This document shows positions 1 through 9,678 of a DNA stretch of 64,000 bases, piece by piece. The notes under the pieces are model-generated. The model was not told where the DNA came from, did no database searches, and worked only from the letters and a program-made list of their open reading frames with translations. Positions within the stretch are counted from its first letter, which is position 1. The number at the start of each line of letters is the position of its first letter. This DNA is from Nitrosomonas marina (GTDB lineage: Bacteria > Pseudomonadota > Gammaproteobacteria > Burkholderiales > Nitrosomonadaceae): contig NZ_FOCP01000004.1 of the NCBI RefSeq assembly GCF_900110145.1, positions 1 through 64,000 on the forward strand, read 5' to 3'. Both the position numbers and the translations under genes were made by a program.

Positions 1-578
1 ACGGCTGGTTCTAACCGCTTAGATTATTTTTATACGCCGCTATGATTGCAAGTTCAGCTACAAAAACACAGATTTTGAGTTTTCACACAGTCTGGGTCGA
101 AACCCGAAATGGCACGATTGTAGCCCTGGGTACACGTTTTATCGTCGAACTCAGTGACAATACGACCACGCTGACCATGCTTGAATCCGAGGCAGCTGTT
201 CATCTGGCTGAATCAGACTTCACCCAAAGCGGTGCTACTACCATAACGCAGACACTTAACGCGGGCCAACAGGTAACATTTTCCAACGGATGGATCGGCG
301 ACATTGAAACAATCGACATTCGCGGGATTTCAGATGCCTGGAAATTCCGACATCTTGTCGTTAGCAATATTCCGTTACCGGATGTGCTCGACCAGCTTTC
401 GCGGTACCGCTCCGGTTTTATTCGCTATAACCGCCAGAAACTCGAAAAGATGACGGTCAGCGCTGTGCTGCCGGTTGACGACACCGATAAGGCGTTGCAT
501 CTGTTGACTAAAAGCTTCCCGATACAAACCCACACCATTACACCCTGGTTGGTCGTCGTTGAGCCAAAGGCCAAATAA
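1..578 (+). pseudogene. FecR-type anti-sigma regulator, C-terminal remnant
   Basis: The readable frame matches the second half of the FecR-like protein at 10208-11143: the FecR core (VETRNGTIVALGTRFIV) followed by the C-terminal helper domain (LPDVLDQLSRYRSGFI, then KLEKMTVSAVLP). Homology in this frame reaches back to about base 15 and then meets an in-frame TAA at 12-14, so the N-terminal cytoplasmic domain and the membrane segment are not connected to it. The first ATG (42) has no convincing ribosome binding site. Family members are single-pass membrane proteins that hold a FecI-type sigma factor until a siderophore receptor signals. Here only the periplasmic part remains, so I read it as a decayed gene. 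The decayed receptor at 721-2125 follows and is its likely former partner. An intact gene broken only by the window edge is less likely because of the TAA. Confidence 0.7.
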
Positions 579-720
579 AAGGCGTTTCAACACACTGAAT
601 AAAACCCGAATCGGTTGAGCCCTTCTGGTCTGTTGTCGGCATGAGTTCCGTAATTTCATTTTTTTCATCTAAATAAACAACATATCCAGATTGACAAGAA
701 TGAATAACAGGAACTCACAA

Positions 721-2125
721 TGCCTCGTAGAAAACAATCGAGTAACAAAGCGTTACAATTCCGGGTTTATTTCAACGCGCTGTCTTTACGGTTATTGTAA
801 CTGCAACTTCAATAACAATCGGCGCGCTTATCATGCCTTCCGCTTTGCATGGCCAGGATCAGTCGACTGAAACAGTGCATTACAGCATTCCGCCCGGTCC
901 ACTGGAACAGTCATTAAACCGGTTTACACAGCAGGCCGGTATCACCATTTCAATGGATGCAGATCAAATAAAACACCTGAACACAGGCGGCCTTGAGGGC
1001 AATCACAGTACAGAAACCGGTTTGGCGACACTGTTGAAGAACAGAGGATTTACATTTGAAAAAAACGCTGCTGGTTATGTACTGGTTGACACTCCTGCGC
1101 TAAAACTGAACAAACAGGAAGCGGTTAATTTCCCGAAATTACTGTAACCGGACTGGGTAATTCGGATTCTCCTAATGATACACGTTATCAACGAAATAAT
1201 GCCGCCACCGACACGCCGATCATGGAGAATCCGGTTTCAGTTCAGGTAATACCGCAGCAAGTTCTCAAAGATCAACAGGATTTTGATCTTGCCGATGCTG
1301 TTTAAAAACGTTAGTGGTGTCGTTCCTCAGTTTGGTTTCGGTTACCGGGAAGGATTCCCGAGTCGAGGTTCTCAAGGGCCGGCAGCAATCCTGTAGGCAA
1401 TATCGAGCCTGGCGGTTTGATTATCTAGTGACCAAACGTCCCCAGGCGGAGCGTTACTATGCTCTTTCATAGCAATTCGGATCATACAGCACATTCCGCA
1501 CGCTTATGGATGCAACCGGTGCTGTGACCAGCGACGGTTCACTCAGTTACAGGCTCAATTTCGAATACCTCAACCAGGGCAATTTTCGCGATTTTGTAGG
1601 TGCCGCCCGTATCATGGTCGCGCCATCTTAATGAATCAACGGGTGGCATCGACCGCTGGTCATTTTTTGCACCATTCAAACAGGAAAGTCATTTCGGAAC
1701 ACTGGATTTCAATGGTAAGTTTTCGGCCTGGGGTATCAGACATAATGTGCTCGTAGGTACGGATTATTATTGGTATAAATATCTGGAAAATGATGTTTTT
1801 CTTGATACGCCACCCCACGCCAGCCCAATAAATATTTTCAATCCGGTTTATGGGACAATTACCGATCAGTTCAAAGAGTTGCCACATGATTTCGAATGGG
1901 GCGCCAGGCAAGACTGGTATGGCGTTTTCGTGCAGGACCAAATTTCCTTTCGTAAGCAACTGCATTTACTGGCCGGTTTCCGGTACGACCATGCGACGAC
2001 CAACCAGCTCAGAGGATTTCCTGCAGAAAAGCTGGAGTCGGACAAAGCCGAGAAATTTTCACCACGTGTCGACTGGTGCGACATTATGTCGCATTTCCAT
2101 TTACCGGGTACTCAAGCATAATGCT
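721..2125 (+). pseudogene. TonB-dependent siderophore receptor (FpvA-like), decayed
   Basis: Pieces of one receptor lie in order but in different frames. There is a start at 721 with a broken signal peptide, and a secretin/TonB short N-terminal (STN) domain at 833-1147. A plug fragment (TDTPIMENPVSVQVIPQ) follows around 1205-1260, then stops and deletions across 1300-1600. A barrel fragment lies at about 1690-2090 (GIRHNVLVGTDYYWYKY, WYGVFVQDQISF, LLAGFRYDHA). The same blocks occur collinearly in the intact receptor at 4368-6728. Several frameshifts, internal stops and a missing C-terminal third exclude a functional outer-membrane barrel. Its 3' end runs into the leader of the sigma factor gene at 2172. 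It was probably the uptake component of an older FecIR set. Confidence 0.85.
2079..2096 (+). promoter_or_regulatory. Palindromic element upstream of fecI-like gene (copy 1)
   Basis: The bases GCGACATTATGTCGC (2078-2092) form a perfect dyad with 6-bp arms and a 3-base centre, followed by ATTT. The element ends about 76 bases before the ATG at 2172. Very similar sequences lie upstream of the other two fecI-type genes (7299-7315 and 9578-9594). Its role as operator or promoter element is inferred from this recurrence only. It overlaps the decayed receptor sequence. Confidence 0.5.
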
Positions 2126-2171
2126 GACGACATCACCGATAGTACACTTCAAAGCTTTCTCAACCCGTTGT

Positions 2172-2675
2172 ATGAGTTCCAGCGTTTTTCTCACCCAGAT
2201 ATACCTGAAACATATTTTTGAGTTGCGTGCCTTTCTGGTAAGACGCGTAGGTTGCCGTGAAATTGCTGCAGAACTGGCACAGGAATCTTTTCTCCGGATA
2301 ATGTATTATCAACACACTGATACCTTACACAATATTCGCGCATTACTTTATCAGATTGCCGGCAACCTGGCTGTCGATTATCACCGTATGCAAATCAGGC
2401 AACCTGTCCATACAACCATCAACGAACTGTCCGTACACGAAATCCCAGTCAGCGACGCATCCGACCCCGCCCGAATTGTCTTCGCACGCCAGATCCTTGA
2501 ACAACTGTGCAATGTTATCGAGGAATTACCACCACAATGCCATCGCGCGTTTGTGTTGCACAAATTTGATGGCTTGTCCCATGCAGATATAGCCAGTCAA
2601 TTGGGCATCACCCGTAATGCCGTCGAAAAACTGCTGATCCGTGCGCTTGTCCGGCTACGAAGAGTATTGGCATAA
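2172..2675 (+). CDS. FecI-type ECF RNA polymerase sigma factor
   Basis: This 167-aa protein has the two domains of an ECF sigma factor. Region 2 is at about residues 15-75 (AAELAQESFLRI and a YQIAGNLAVDYHR helix) and region 4 at about 115-160 (LPPQCHRAFVLHKFDGLSHA, then the helix-turn-helix IASQLGITRNAVEKLL). The family redirects RNA polymerase to siderophore-receptor promoters when FecR is signalled. An open frame extends upstream to 2076, but ATG 2172 starts where homology starts. Eight bases after its stop comes its FecR partner (2684), so the two probably form one transcript. The likely target is the intact receptor at 4368. The linker between the domains is ordinary in length. Confidence 0.88.
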   Translation: MSSSVFLTQIYLKHIFELRAFLVRRVGCREIAAELAQESFLRIMYYQHTDTLHNIRALLYQIAGNLAVDYHRMQIRQPVHTTINELSVHEIPVSDASDPARIVFARQILEQLCNVIEELPPQCHRAFVLHKFDGLSHADIASQLGITRNAVEKLLIRALVRLRRVLA

Positions 2676-2683
2676 TTGCTGTA

Positions 2684-3643
2684 ATGTCCAAGCCAAAATT
2701 TGTCGGCCAGTCACAGCATACGCCGAAAGATGACTCACTGACCGAAGAAGCGGCAGCCTGGTTTCTGCGTATGCAGCAAAGTAACCGCAGCGACAGCGAA
2801 CAGCAAGCCCTTGAGGCATGGCTGTCACAAAGCGAGGCGCATCGTGCGGAATATCAGCAGTACGCCCGGCTTTGGCACAACCTTGACTACCTGGAACCGA
2901 AACCCCGAAAAAAATTTCGCGCCACAGTTGCTGGAATACTGGTTCTGGTATTGATATGCGGTATTTTTCAGTGGGTCACCCAGATAGAAGAGATAATCGT
3001 TACCGCCGTTGGGGAGCACAAACGTATTGTTCTGGCTGACGGTACTACCATCGACATCAATACAAATACGAAACTACGATTGGCATTATTCGGATTCACG
3101 CGCACGGTTACCATTGAACACGGCGAAGTATTGTTCAACACAGGCAGCGAACGCCTTCGCGCTTTTGCGGTTAACGCAGGAGGCGGTGTAATACGGGATA
3201 TCGGTACAGAATTTAATGTCCTCACGGAGAATGGCGAAACGACCGTTGCCGTGCTGGAAGGCGCTGTAGAGATTACTCTGGAGGATCAGGACAATGCCAA
3301 GGCGATCGTCCATAGCGGAAAGCAGCTGTCTTACTCTGGGCAAGGCCTATCGGATATCTCCCACACGGACGCAGAAACCGCAACCGCCTGGCGCAAAAAC
3401 AGGCTGATATTCCGGGACACGCCACTGAACGAAGCTATACGCCAGATTAACCGCTATCATACCCGTCCCGTCAGACTCGGCGAACCGCAGCTACATGGCC
3501 ATAAGGTCAGCGGTGAGTTCAATACAACAGATCGCGACGGGCTGATCGTCGCATTAAAAACATTATATGGATTAAATTCCAGCGAACTGGATGATATGAC
3601 AGTACTTTACGCTAAAAAACAGCTTAAAGCCGGAATGCCATAA
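2684..3643 (+). CDS. FecR-like anti-sigma / signal-transducing membrane protein
   Basis: This 319-aa protein has the full FecR layout. A cytoplasmic sigma-binding domain of the DUF4880 type is at about residues 22-66 (AAAWFLRM and ALEAWLSQSEAHRAEY). One membrane helix is at about 79-97, the periplasmic FecR domain at about 108-205 (IVLADGTTIDINTNTKLRL, IRDIGTEFNVL), and a C-terminal domain at 245-310 (FRDTPLNEAIRQINRYH). It would sense the TonB receptor STN domain in the periplasm and control the sigma factor encoded 8 bases upstream. It is full length for the family and has no disruption. The receptor gene follows after a 724-base spacer. Confidence 0.88.
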   Translation: MSKPKFVGQSQHTPKDDSLTEEAAAWFLRMQQSNRSDSEQQALEAWLSQSEAHRAEYQQYARLWHNLDYLEPKPRKKFRATVAGILVLVLICGIFQWVTQIEEIIVTAVGEHKRIVLADGTTIDINTNTKLRLALFGFTRTVTIEHGEVLFNTGSERLRAFAVNAGGGVIRDIGTEFNVLTENGETTVAVLEGAVEITLEDQDNAKAIVHSGKQLSYSGQGLSDISHTDAETATAWRKNRLIFRDTPLNEAIRQINRYHTRPVRLGEPQLHGHKVSGEFNTTDRDGLIVALKTLYGLNSSELDDMTVLYAKKQLKAGMP

Positions 3644-4367
3644 CTCATTACGTATTGCTAAAACAGACACCGTTACCGGTCAAACAAAACCACTGCATCA
3701 ACGAGTCGATTCGCGTTGATGCGACCAAACAGTCAATGTCGTGCACAAATGCCAATTGACTCGCCGAATCGATTTTAAATTCACACTCCGCCATCAGGCT
3801 CTTGGACCCCTTCTCAATTGTTCTGACATGCGGTTAATTCAGACATACTCGTCGTAAATCCAGACCAGCGTGTTCCGTCCCTCGCAACGTCACAATATGA
3901 GCGCAGCCCATTCCGGTTCCTGCAGCAACAATGATTCCGCACCAGCGACCGGGACACCTGGCAAATACCGATAAGCAAGTAGCAGGATATCAGTCCAATC
4001 ATCAGCAATATTCCTATTCAAATCGCTATCGCTGCTTTTAATCCATCATCAGCCTACTGCACCATGCTTTTATGCGTACTTCAATCGTTCTTCGGACGTC
4101 ACCCTGATCAATCGCACTAATGGTTCTGAACATACAATCACTTCGTTTTTAAAATCGTGATAGTTTCAGTGTGCAAACGCCCTGCGTTATCGGTCTACTT
4201 AGTCAAGACTATTTTAAGGGCGACACAGTTTCCTTATGCTACGAATACCCCCTGCCCGTCGTTTGATTTTTTCATCATCTGAATGTCAGGTGATTGATCC
4301 GTTTTTCGTTTTACTCAATATACCGGCCTGACCGGCTCTACTATAAACAGAATAACGGAGAAAAAGA
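3644..4367. other. 724-base intergenic spacer between fecR-like and receptor genes
   Basis: I see no supportable gene here. A 64-codon minus-strand frame at 3814-4008 has no recognisable domain or start signal. The left part holds nested inverted repeats (3695-3771, listed separately). The right end must carry the promoter of the receptor at 4368, and a GGAG ribosome-binding sequence lies just before its ATG. I could not pick out a FecI-type promoter with confidence. Confidence 0.5.
3695..3771. repeat. Nested inverted repeats 3' of the fecI-fecR pair
   Basis: Three dyads lie within 77 bases. GCATCAACG (3695-3703) pairs with CGTTGATGC (3714-3722), giving 9 perfect base pairs and a 10-base loop. 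AGTCAAT (3731-3737) pairs with ATTGACT (3755-3761). CGATTCG (3707-3713) pairs with CGAATCG (3765-3771) and would compete with the first hairpin. There is no strong T-run directly behind any stem. A transcription end or RNA-processing structure is possible; the mutually exclusive pairing is seen in the sequence, the function is not. Confidence 0.5.
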
Positions 4368-6728
4368 ATGAACAATGTATCAAGGGCGCTCGTGTTTTAT
4401 TTTCTGCTAGCCGGGCCAGTACTTGCACAAAGTACAACATTAAATATCCCGGCGCAGACGCTGCAGGATGCCCTGTACAGCCTGTCCAGTCAGACAGGGA
4501 TACAACTGCTGTTTGATGCCGAAAATATGAAAAACCTGCAAAGCCGATCCGTAAAAGGTTCTATGAACCCTGAAACGGCGTTGGACCGCCTGCTTGCAGA
4601 TACGCCCTATACGTATGAGGCAAGCAGCGCAAACACTTATGTTATCAAAGCAGCGCCGACAGAAAAACCACATCTAATGCCGGAAGTCAAGGTGACGGGT
4701 ATGATTGCCCCGGACTCGCCCTACAGTAAACGCTATAACGTACCCAGTGCGACAACCGCCACCAAAACGAATACACCGATCATGGAAACCCCGATGGGCA
4801 TTCAAGTGGTGCCCAAATCGGTACTCAACGACCAACAGGCCATTACGTTAGAGCAATCGTTGAACAATATCAGCGGTGTTTTCCCTGGTCTCGGGTTTAA
4901 CGGCGTCGAAACGTTTAATATCCGGGGGTTTGATACCTTTGATTACTATCGAAACGGCGTGCGGTTTCAATCAGCGCTGACACAAACTGGCAATAGAGAA
5001 ATCGCCAACCTGGAAAGGATTGAAGTCCTGAAAGGCCCCGCGTCCATTTTATTCGGCAGGATTGAACCGGGCGGCATGATCAATCTGGTACCGAAAGCGC
5101 CACAAGCCAACTCATATTATTCGCTGCAACAGCAATTCGGTTCGTACAACCTGTACCGTACTACCCTGGATGCCACCGGTGGCTTGAATCAGGATGATTC
5201 GCTCTTGTATCGCCTGAATTTTGCGTACGAAGACAAAGGCTCATTCCGCCAGTTTGTCAACAATCATCATTTTTTTGTCGCGCCAGTGATTCAATGGCGA
5301 ATATCAAACCGTACGCAGATAACCGCTGAAATGGAATATAAAACAGGAAAATTCACACCGGATTACGGTTTTCCTGCAATCGGCAACCGGCCGGCCAATT
5401 TACCAGTCAACCGGAACCTGGGGGAATCCTTTAGCAAAGGCAGTTATGACGAAATTACAGCGGGTTTCCATTGGTCGCATGCATTGAATGACAACTGGGA
5501 AATTAAACACCGTTTTTATTTGCAACGCACAGACGAAGAGGACAATGCTGTCATACCGTCAGGATTACGTACTGACAATCGAATACTGGACCGGTTTTTC
5601 GCCGGATTCAGAAACAATGATGTCGAAACTTATACAACCAATGTAGACATTACCGGGAATTTTGAAACATTTGGCATTCGGCATACGGTGCTGATGGGGG
5701 GTGATTATTATAATTTTAAAAACAGCGGTCTCTTGATCGATAATTTTAATTTCCCATCCATTGATATTTTAAATCCAATACATGGGGGAACAGCAGCTCG
5801 CGATCCACTCGATGATTTTCTTTTTGCGACACGTGAAGACTGGTTTGGTCTGTATTTTCAAGACCAGATTAAATTACCCTATAACGTTCATATACTGGCA
5901 GGTTTTCGCTACGATAATGCACGGATCGAGGCCGACAATACATTTGGCGGTGTAACGACATTTCTAGACAGCAAGCAAGACAGGATATCGCCGCGTGTCG
6001 GTGTGCTATGGCAGCCGGTACCGTTTGTCTCTTTTTACGGCAATTATGTTGAAAATTTTGGCGCTCCCAATTTATTTGCCACTGGTATAAATGGTCAATC
6101 ACTCAGAGCGGAAACTGCACAACAGTGGGAAGCCGGGATTAAAACAGAATTTTTTGATGGACGCCTGAGTGCGACTGCAGCCTGGTTTCAGTTGACCAAG
6201 CAAAATATGGCTGTTGGCCACCCGGATCCGCAACTGGCCGCACAAGGTTTCTCTGTATTGACCGGTGAAGCGCGAAATGAAGGCGTTGAACTGGACATTA
6301 ACGGCGAATTGCTGCCGGGTTGGAATGTCATAGCCAACTATGCCTATATTGATTCGGACATTACTCGAGCTAATGACGCAACACTGGGCAATCGCTTCCC
6401 CAACGTTCCCAAACACGCCGGAAATATCTGGTCGACCTACGCTTTTCAGAATGAATCCTTGCGCGGCCTGAAAATCGGTGGCGGGGTCACGTTAAGAGGC
6501 AAGCGCGAAGGCAATCTGGATAATGATTTTCAGATGCCCGGTTATGCAGTATTTAACCTGATGACCAGTTATGCGATAAAACTGGGAAAAGCGCGGTTAA
6601 CGGCGCAATTCAATGTCAATAATCTGTTTGATAAAGAATATTTCCCAAGCAGCGGTGGCTTTAACCGCATGCGTATTACAGTAGGCACGCCGCGCGTTTT
6701 CCTCGGATCAATTCGGATAGAATATTAA
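4368..6728 (+). CDS. TonB-dependent siderophore receptor (FpvA-like, with STN domain)
   Basis: The protein has 786 aa and is intact. A signal peptide (about 1-21, ending VLAQ) is followed by a signalling STN domain (about 24-85), a linker, a plug domain (about 130-240, with METPMGIQVVPKSVLNDQQA and RIEVLKGPASILFGR) and a 22-strand-type barrel to the C-terminal RIEY. It should import a ferric siderophore through the outer membrane with TonB energy. The STN domain would report occupancy to a FecR protein, which fits the fecI-fecR pair at 2172-3643 upstream. A GGAG ribosome-binding sequence precedes ATG 4368. The siderophore itself cannot be told from sequence; a xenosiderophore role is plausible since no siderophore synthesis gene is nearby. 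Confidence 0.9.
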   Translation: MNNVSRALVFYFLLAGPVLAQSTTLNIPAQTLQDALYSLSSQTGIQLLFDAENMKNLQSRSVKGSMNPETALDRLLADTPYTYEASSANTYVIKAAPTEKPHLMPEVKVTGMIAPDSPYSKRYNVPSATTATKTNTPIMETPMGIQVVPKSVLNDQQAITLEQSLNNISGVFPGLGFNGVETFNIRGFDTFDYYRNGVRFQSALTQTGNREIANLERIEVLKGPASILFGRIEPGGMINLVPKAPQANSYYSLQQQFGSYNLYRTTLDATGGLNQDDSLLYRLNFAYEDKGSFRQFVNNHHFFVAPVIQWRISNRTQITAEMEYKTGKFTPDYGFPAIGNRPANLPVNRNLGESFSKGSYDEITAGFHWSHALNDNWEIKHRFYLQRTDEEDNAVIPSGLRTDNRILDRFFAGFRNNDVETYTTNVDITGNFETFGIRHTVLMGGDYYNFKNSGLLIDNFNFPSIDILNPIHGGTAARDPLDDFLFATREDWFGLYFQDQIKLPYNVHILAGFRYDNARIEADNTFGGVTTFLDSKQDRISPRVGVLWQPVPFVSFYGNYVENFGAPNLFATGINGQSLRAETAQQWEAGIKTEFFDGRLSATAAWFQLTKQNMAVGHPDPQLAAQGFSVLTGEARNEGVELDINGELLPGWNVIANYAYIDSDITRANDATLGNRFPNVPKHAGNIWSTYAFQNESLRGLKIGGGVTLRGKREGNLDNDFQMPGYAVFNLMTSYAIKLGKARLTAQFNVNNLFDKEYFPSSGGFNRMRITVGTPRVFLGSIRIEY

Positions 6729-6827
6729 CTGAATAAATTGGCGGCGCCACTTGCTTCCCTTCATGCCTGTCTCAAAATACACCTTGACCGTAACCAGCCA
6801 CCCTGAATCTGCTGTGGCCGATCAGGC

Positions 6828-7199
6828 TCACTTAACGATTTGGCGTGCCGTCTCAAGATAGCGCAATCCTTCTGACCGGGTAGCTTCAGTGTCGCCAGTT
6901 TCTGAACCGACATGCACTGCTTCAAGCGTTTCAGCCAGCTCCAGCATTGAGGTATTGATTCTTTCAAGTGCGTTTTCAAGTGTGTATGTCAATTCATGAA
7001 TCTGCTGCATATCAGGCGCACTCAGTGTCTCCTGCTTCAAAACTTCAGAGAGTTTCTGGTTATATTCGGAAAAATTGACCAGCGCCTGCTCAAGCGTCTC
7101 GGACGACTTGCCTTTGAAATGACCTTGTGAATCGTCCGCTACAGCAGCGGATGCGGCCAAAATAAACACAATGATGATCAACATAGTTATTTTCTTCAT
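6828..7199 (-). CDS. Small secreted helical protein, DUF6746-like
   Basis: This 123-aa protein has a clear signal peptide (about 1-21, cleavage after AVA) and a short all-helical body with FSEYNQKL, HELTYTLENALERI and LAETLEAVHV, resembling the DUF6746-type periplasmic proteins as I remember them. Its function is unknown. A very strong ribosome-binding site (AAGGAGGT on the minus strand, just upstream of 7199) fixes the start. It stands alone between a receptor and a decayed sigma-factor gene, on the opposite strand. The family name is less certain than the secretion signal. Confidence 0.65.
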   Translation of the reverse strand: MKKITMLIIIVFILAASAAVADDSQGHFKGKSSETLEQALVNFSEYNQKLSEVLKQETLSAPDMQQIHELTYTLENALERINTSMLELAETLEAVHVGSETGDTEATRSEGLRYLETARQIVK

Positions 7200-7298
7200 G
7201 ACACCTCCTTTTGAAAATTCTTAATTGATCAGCATAGCATAACGAAAACTATAACGCAGACAGTAGCTCACTTTTGTCACTGCATTACTGCGCTGCTA

Positions 7299-7315
7299 CG
7301 ACAATTTGCCACATT
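7299..7315 (+). promoter_or_regulatory. Palindromic element upstream of fecI-like gene (copy 2)
   Basis: CGACAATTTGCCACATT lies 43 bases before the ATG at 7358 of a truncated sigma-factor gene. It differs by one base from the element at 9578-9594 and is related to that at 2079-2096. In this copy the right arm of the dyad is imperfect. Confidence 0.5.
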
Positions 7316-7357
7316 TTATTTTTTATAATTTACCGGGATAATCTGGCGCAATTTGGT

Positions 7358-7592
7358 ATGCGCGCTGCCAAAGCCGCATGGTTTTTCTTGTCATGTTTTC
7401 ACATCGACTCATCCATACTCATAGAACTGTACGCAAAATACCGGTCACAACTCATCTCCAGTATTGCACGTCTGACCGGTTGTCACGAAACAGCTACGGA
7501 ACTGGCCCAGGAAGCGTATATTCGGTTGCTGGTAACCGGCAACCAGACATCCATCAAAACGCCCGAGACATATCTGTTCAGAATCGGACACC
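7358..7592 (+). pseudogene. FecI-type sigma factor, N-terminal stump
   Basis: The frame from ATG 7358 encodes the start of an ECF sigma factor: IELYAKYRSQLISSIARL, then ATELAQEAYIRLLV and TPETYLFRIG, all of region 2. It then passes abruptly, at about 7585-7595, into sequence in another frame that belongs to an RND efflux permease. Region 4, needed for -35 recognition, is absent, and so are a matching fecR and receptor. I read this as the left side of a deletion or recombination joint. The upstream palindromic element of the fecI genes is still present at 7299. Confidence 0.8.
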
Positions 7593-9529
7593 AGACGCGA
7601 TAACGCCCGGTCTTTCAATGAACTGCTGGAGCGGCTGATGACCGTGGGCATCACCGGCTTTGGGTTGGTCATGCTGGTACTCATGCTTTTTCTGCGCACA
7701 CATATCGCATTTTGGACGGCAATGGGTGTTACTGTCGCCTTTTTCGGCGCATTCTGGCTGCTGCCGATGACCGGCGTCAACCTGAACATGCTGACTTTGT
7801 TTGGCTTTGTACTGGCGGTGGGTGTACTCGTGGACGATGCCATCATCGTCAGCGAACGTATCCATGCTGTTCAGACACAAGGCAATCCCGGACTGCCGAG
7901 GGCCATACAGGGTGTGCAAGAAGTTGCCGTTCCCGTTGCCGTTGGCGTATGCATCGCGTTGATCGCATTCCTGCCCGGTTATTTTGTTGAGCCAAGCTGG
8001 GCCACCCGGTTTATGAAACCCGTCGCAACTGTCATGATTCTCACGCTGGCATTTTCACTGTTTGAATCCCTGCTGATCCTGCCTGCCCATTTGACAACGC
8101 TTCATAAACCTCCGACAAATAATTTATTAACCCGAATTCGCATCGCTGTCCAGCTAAAACTGGATATTTTTATCAACCGGGTTTATCGGCCGTTGCTGCA
8201 TCGCCTGATAGACTGGCGCTACACGTCGCTGGCTGCTTTTATCGCAGCGCTGATCATCGGGTACGCCGTCGTCAAGGGCGGTTATATCGGTGTCAATCTG
8301 CAGCCCGCAAACGCTTTCATGTACGCGAAATCGTCACGAGCTGGTATAAGCATATCGGCGATTTTGGGGACTTCCAACCCGATTTCCATACACCGACCGA
8401 GAAGGAGCTGGTCGACCTGGAAATTGAACTGCTGGCGCAGGATCCGGATATACTGAACGCTGCTGCCGACACGGTAAAAACTCACCTGATGCATTACCCG
8501 GGCATTGCCGATATCACCGATTCGCGCAAACCTGGAAAATCCGAACTCAGGTTCAGGCTAAAACCCGAAGGCGAGCGGCTTGGGCTGCGCCTCAAAGATC
8601 TTGCCGAGCAGGTGCGGCACGCTTACCAGGGTGAAGAAGCTCAGCGTTTCATGCGCGGGCGCTTTGAAGTTAAAATCCAGGTGCGACATCCGCGTCTGGA
8701 ACGCGAAGCGATAGAAGATCTACTGACAATGCCCGTACTGCTGCCAAACGGTGGGCAGGCACCGCTTGGCACAGTGGCCGAAATTGATTTTGCGCCAGGT
8801 TTCGGTGCGCTGAAACGAGCCGACCGTATGGGCGTGGTAGCCCTTCACGTACAATTGATAGATTCACCGCCAATCAGTGCTGACAAAATCGATCAGGACC
8901 TGACGTCACAGTTCTTTCCTGCGCTTGAGCGTCAATATCCGGGAATCCAGGTTTCCCGTGGTGAAGCAGCTGAAGAAGCGGATGAAATCATGGATGATCT
9001 GAAACGCAACACATTCATAGCGCTGGCAATTATGTATGCTCTGCTGGCTGTAGCATTCAATTCCTATACACAGCCGCTGCTTTTCCTGCTGGCAGTTCCG
9101 GTTGCATGGCTGGGCGCGATACTGATCCATTGGGCCGCAGGACTGAATTTTTCTTTTCAGTCGCTGATCGGCATGGTGGCAGCTAGCGGTGTTGTCGTCA
9201 ATGACAGCGTCGTTCTGTTACATTTCATACAAAGAAAACGGAGCGAATTCTTAAACCTGGCCGACCTGATCGTCGACGCGTGCGTCTCCCGCTTCCGGCC
9301 GATTCTGTTGGTGGCCCTGACCAGCATTGCCGGGTTCGCGCCAATGCTGTTTGAAACCAGCGAGCAATCACGCTTCCTGGTACCGGTCACATTGTCGCTT
9401 GCAGCAGGACTCAGCTTCGGCATGATTGCAACGCTCATACTGGTACCCACCTGTTATGCGGTGCTTGCCGATATTCAGCAATTTTTTTTACGACACCCCC
9501 GTGCTTTCCTTCGCCCGGGCAAATCCTGA
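7587..9529 (+). pseudogene. RND-family efflux permease, 5'-truncated and frameshifted
   Basis: The frame from about 7587 starts in the middle of an RND permease (NELLERLMTVGITGFGLVML, then the TM4 signature GVLVDDAIIVSERIHAV). It runs to about 8330, where the frame is lost after VNLQPANAF and some sequence of the second periplasmic loop appears missing. A second frame carries on to 9529 (EEADEIMDDLKRNTFIALAI, VAASGVVVNDSVVLLHFIQ). The first periplasmic half and the N-terminal helix are gone. Such proteins pump substrates out of the periplasm with proton drive, but this copy cannot fold normally. It belongs to the group with Asp pairs in TM4 and resembles heavy-metal/lipid-type RND members more than the intact pump at 52019-55198. 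No adaptor gene is adjacent. Confidence 0.85.
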
Positions 9530-9577
9530 CGACACTTTTCGTTATTTTAATATCAGAATCAAACTCGGCACTGACCG

Positions 9578-9594
9578 CGACAATTTGTCACATT
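9578..9594 (+). promoter_or_regulatory. Palindromic element upstream of fecI-like gene (copy 3)
   Basis: CGACAATTTGTCACATT is nearly identical to the element at 7299-7315 (one difference) and close to that at 2079-2096. With the preceding G it reads GCGACA-ATT-TGTCAC, a dyad with one mismatch. It ends 84 bases before the sigma-factor ATG at 9679. Confidence 0.5.
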
Positions 9595-9678
9595 CACAGA
9601 CGCACACATGTTAGCGATAATGACCGGCATGTAATTATCATAACGGCCCTAACGGGTCATAGCATTTTTCCATGCCTT

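Noticed and set aside
3814-4008. A small minus-strand gene in the spacer before the receptor.
   Set aside because: Its 64 codons show no domain, no ribosome-binding site and no conservation clue.
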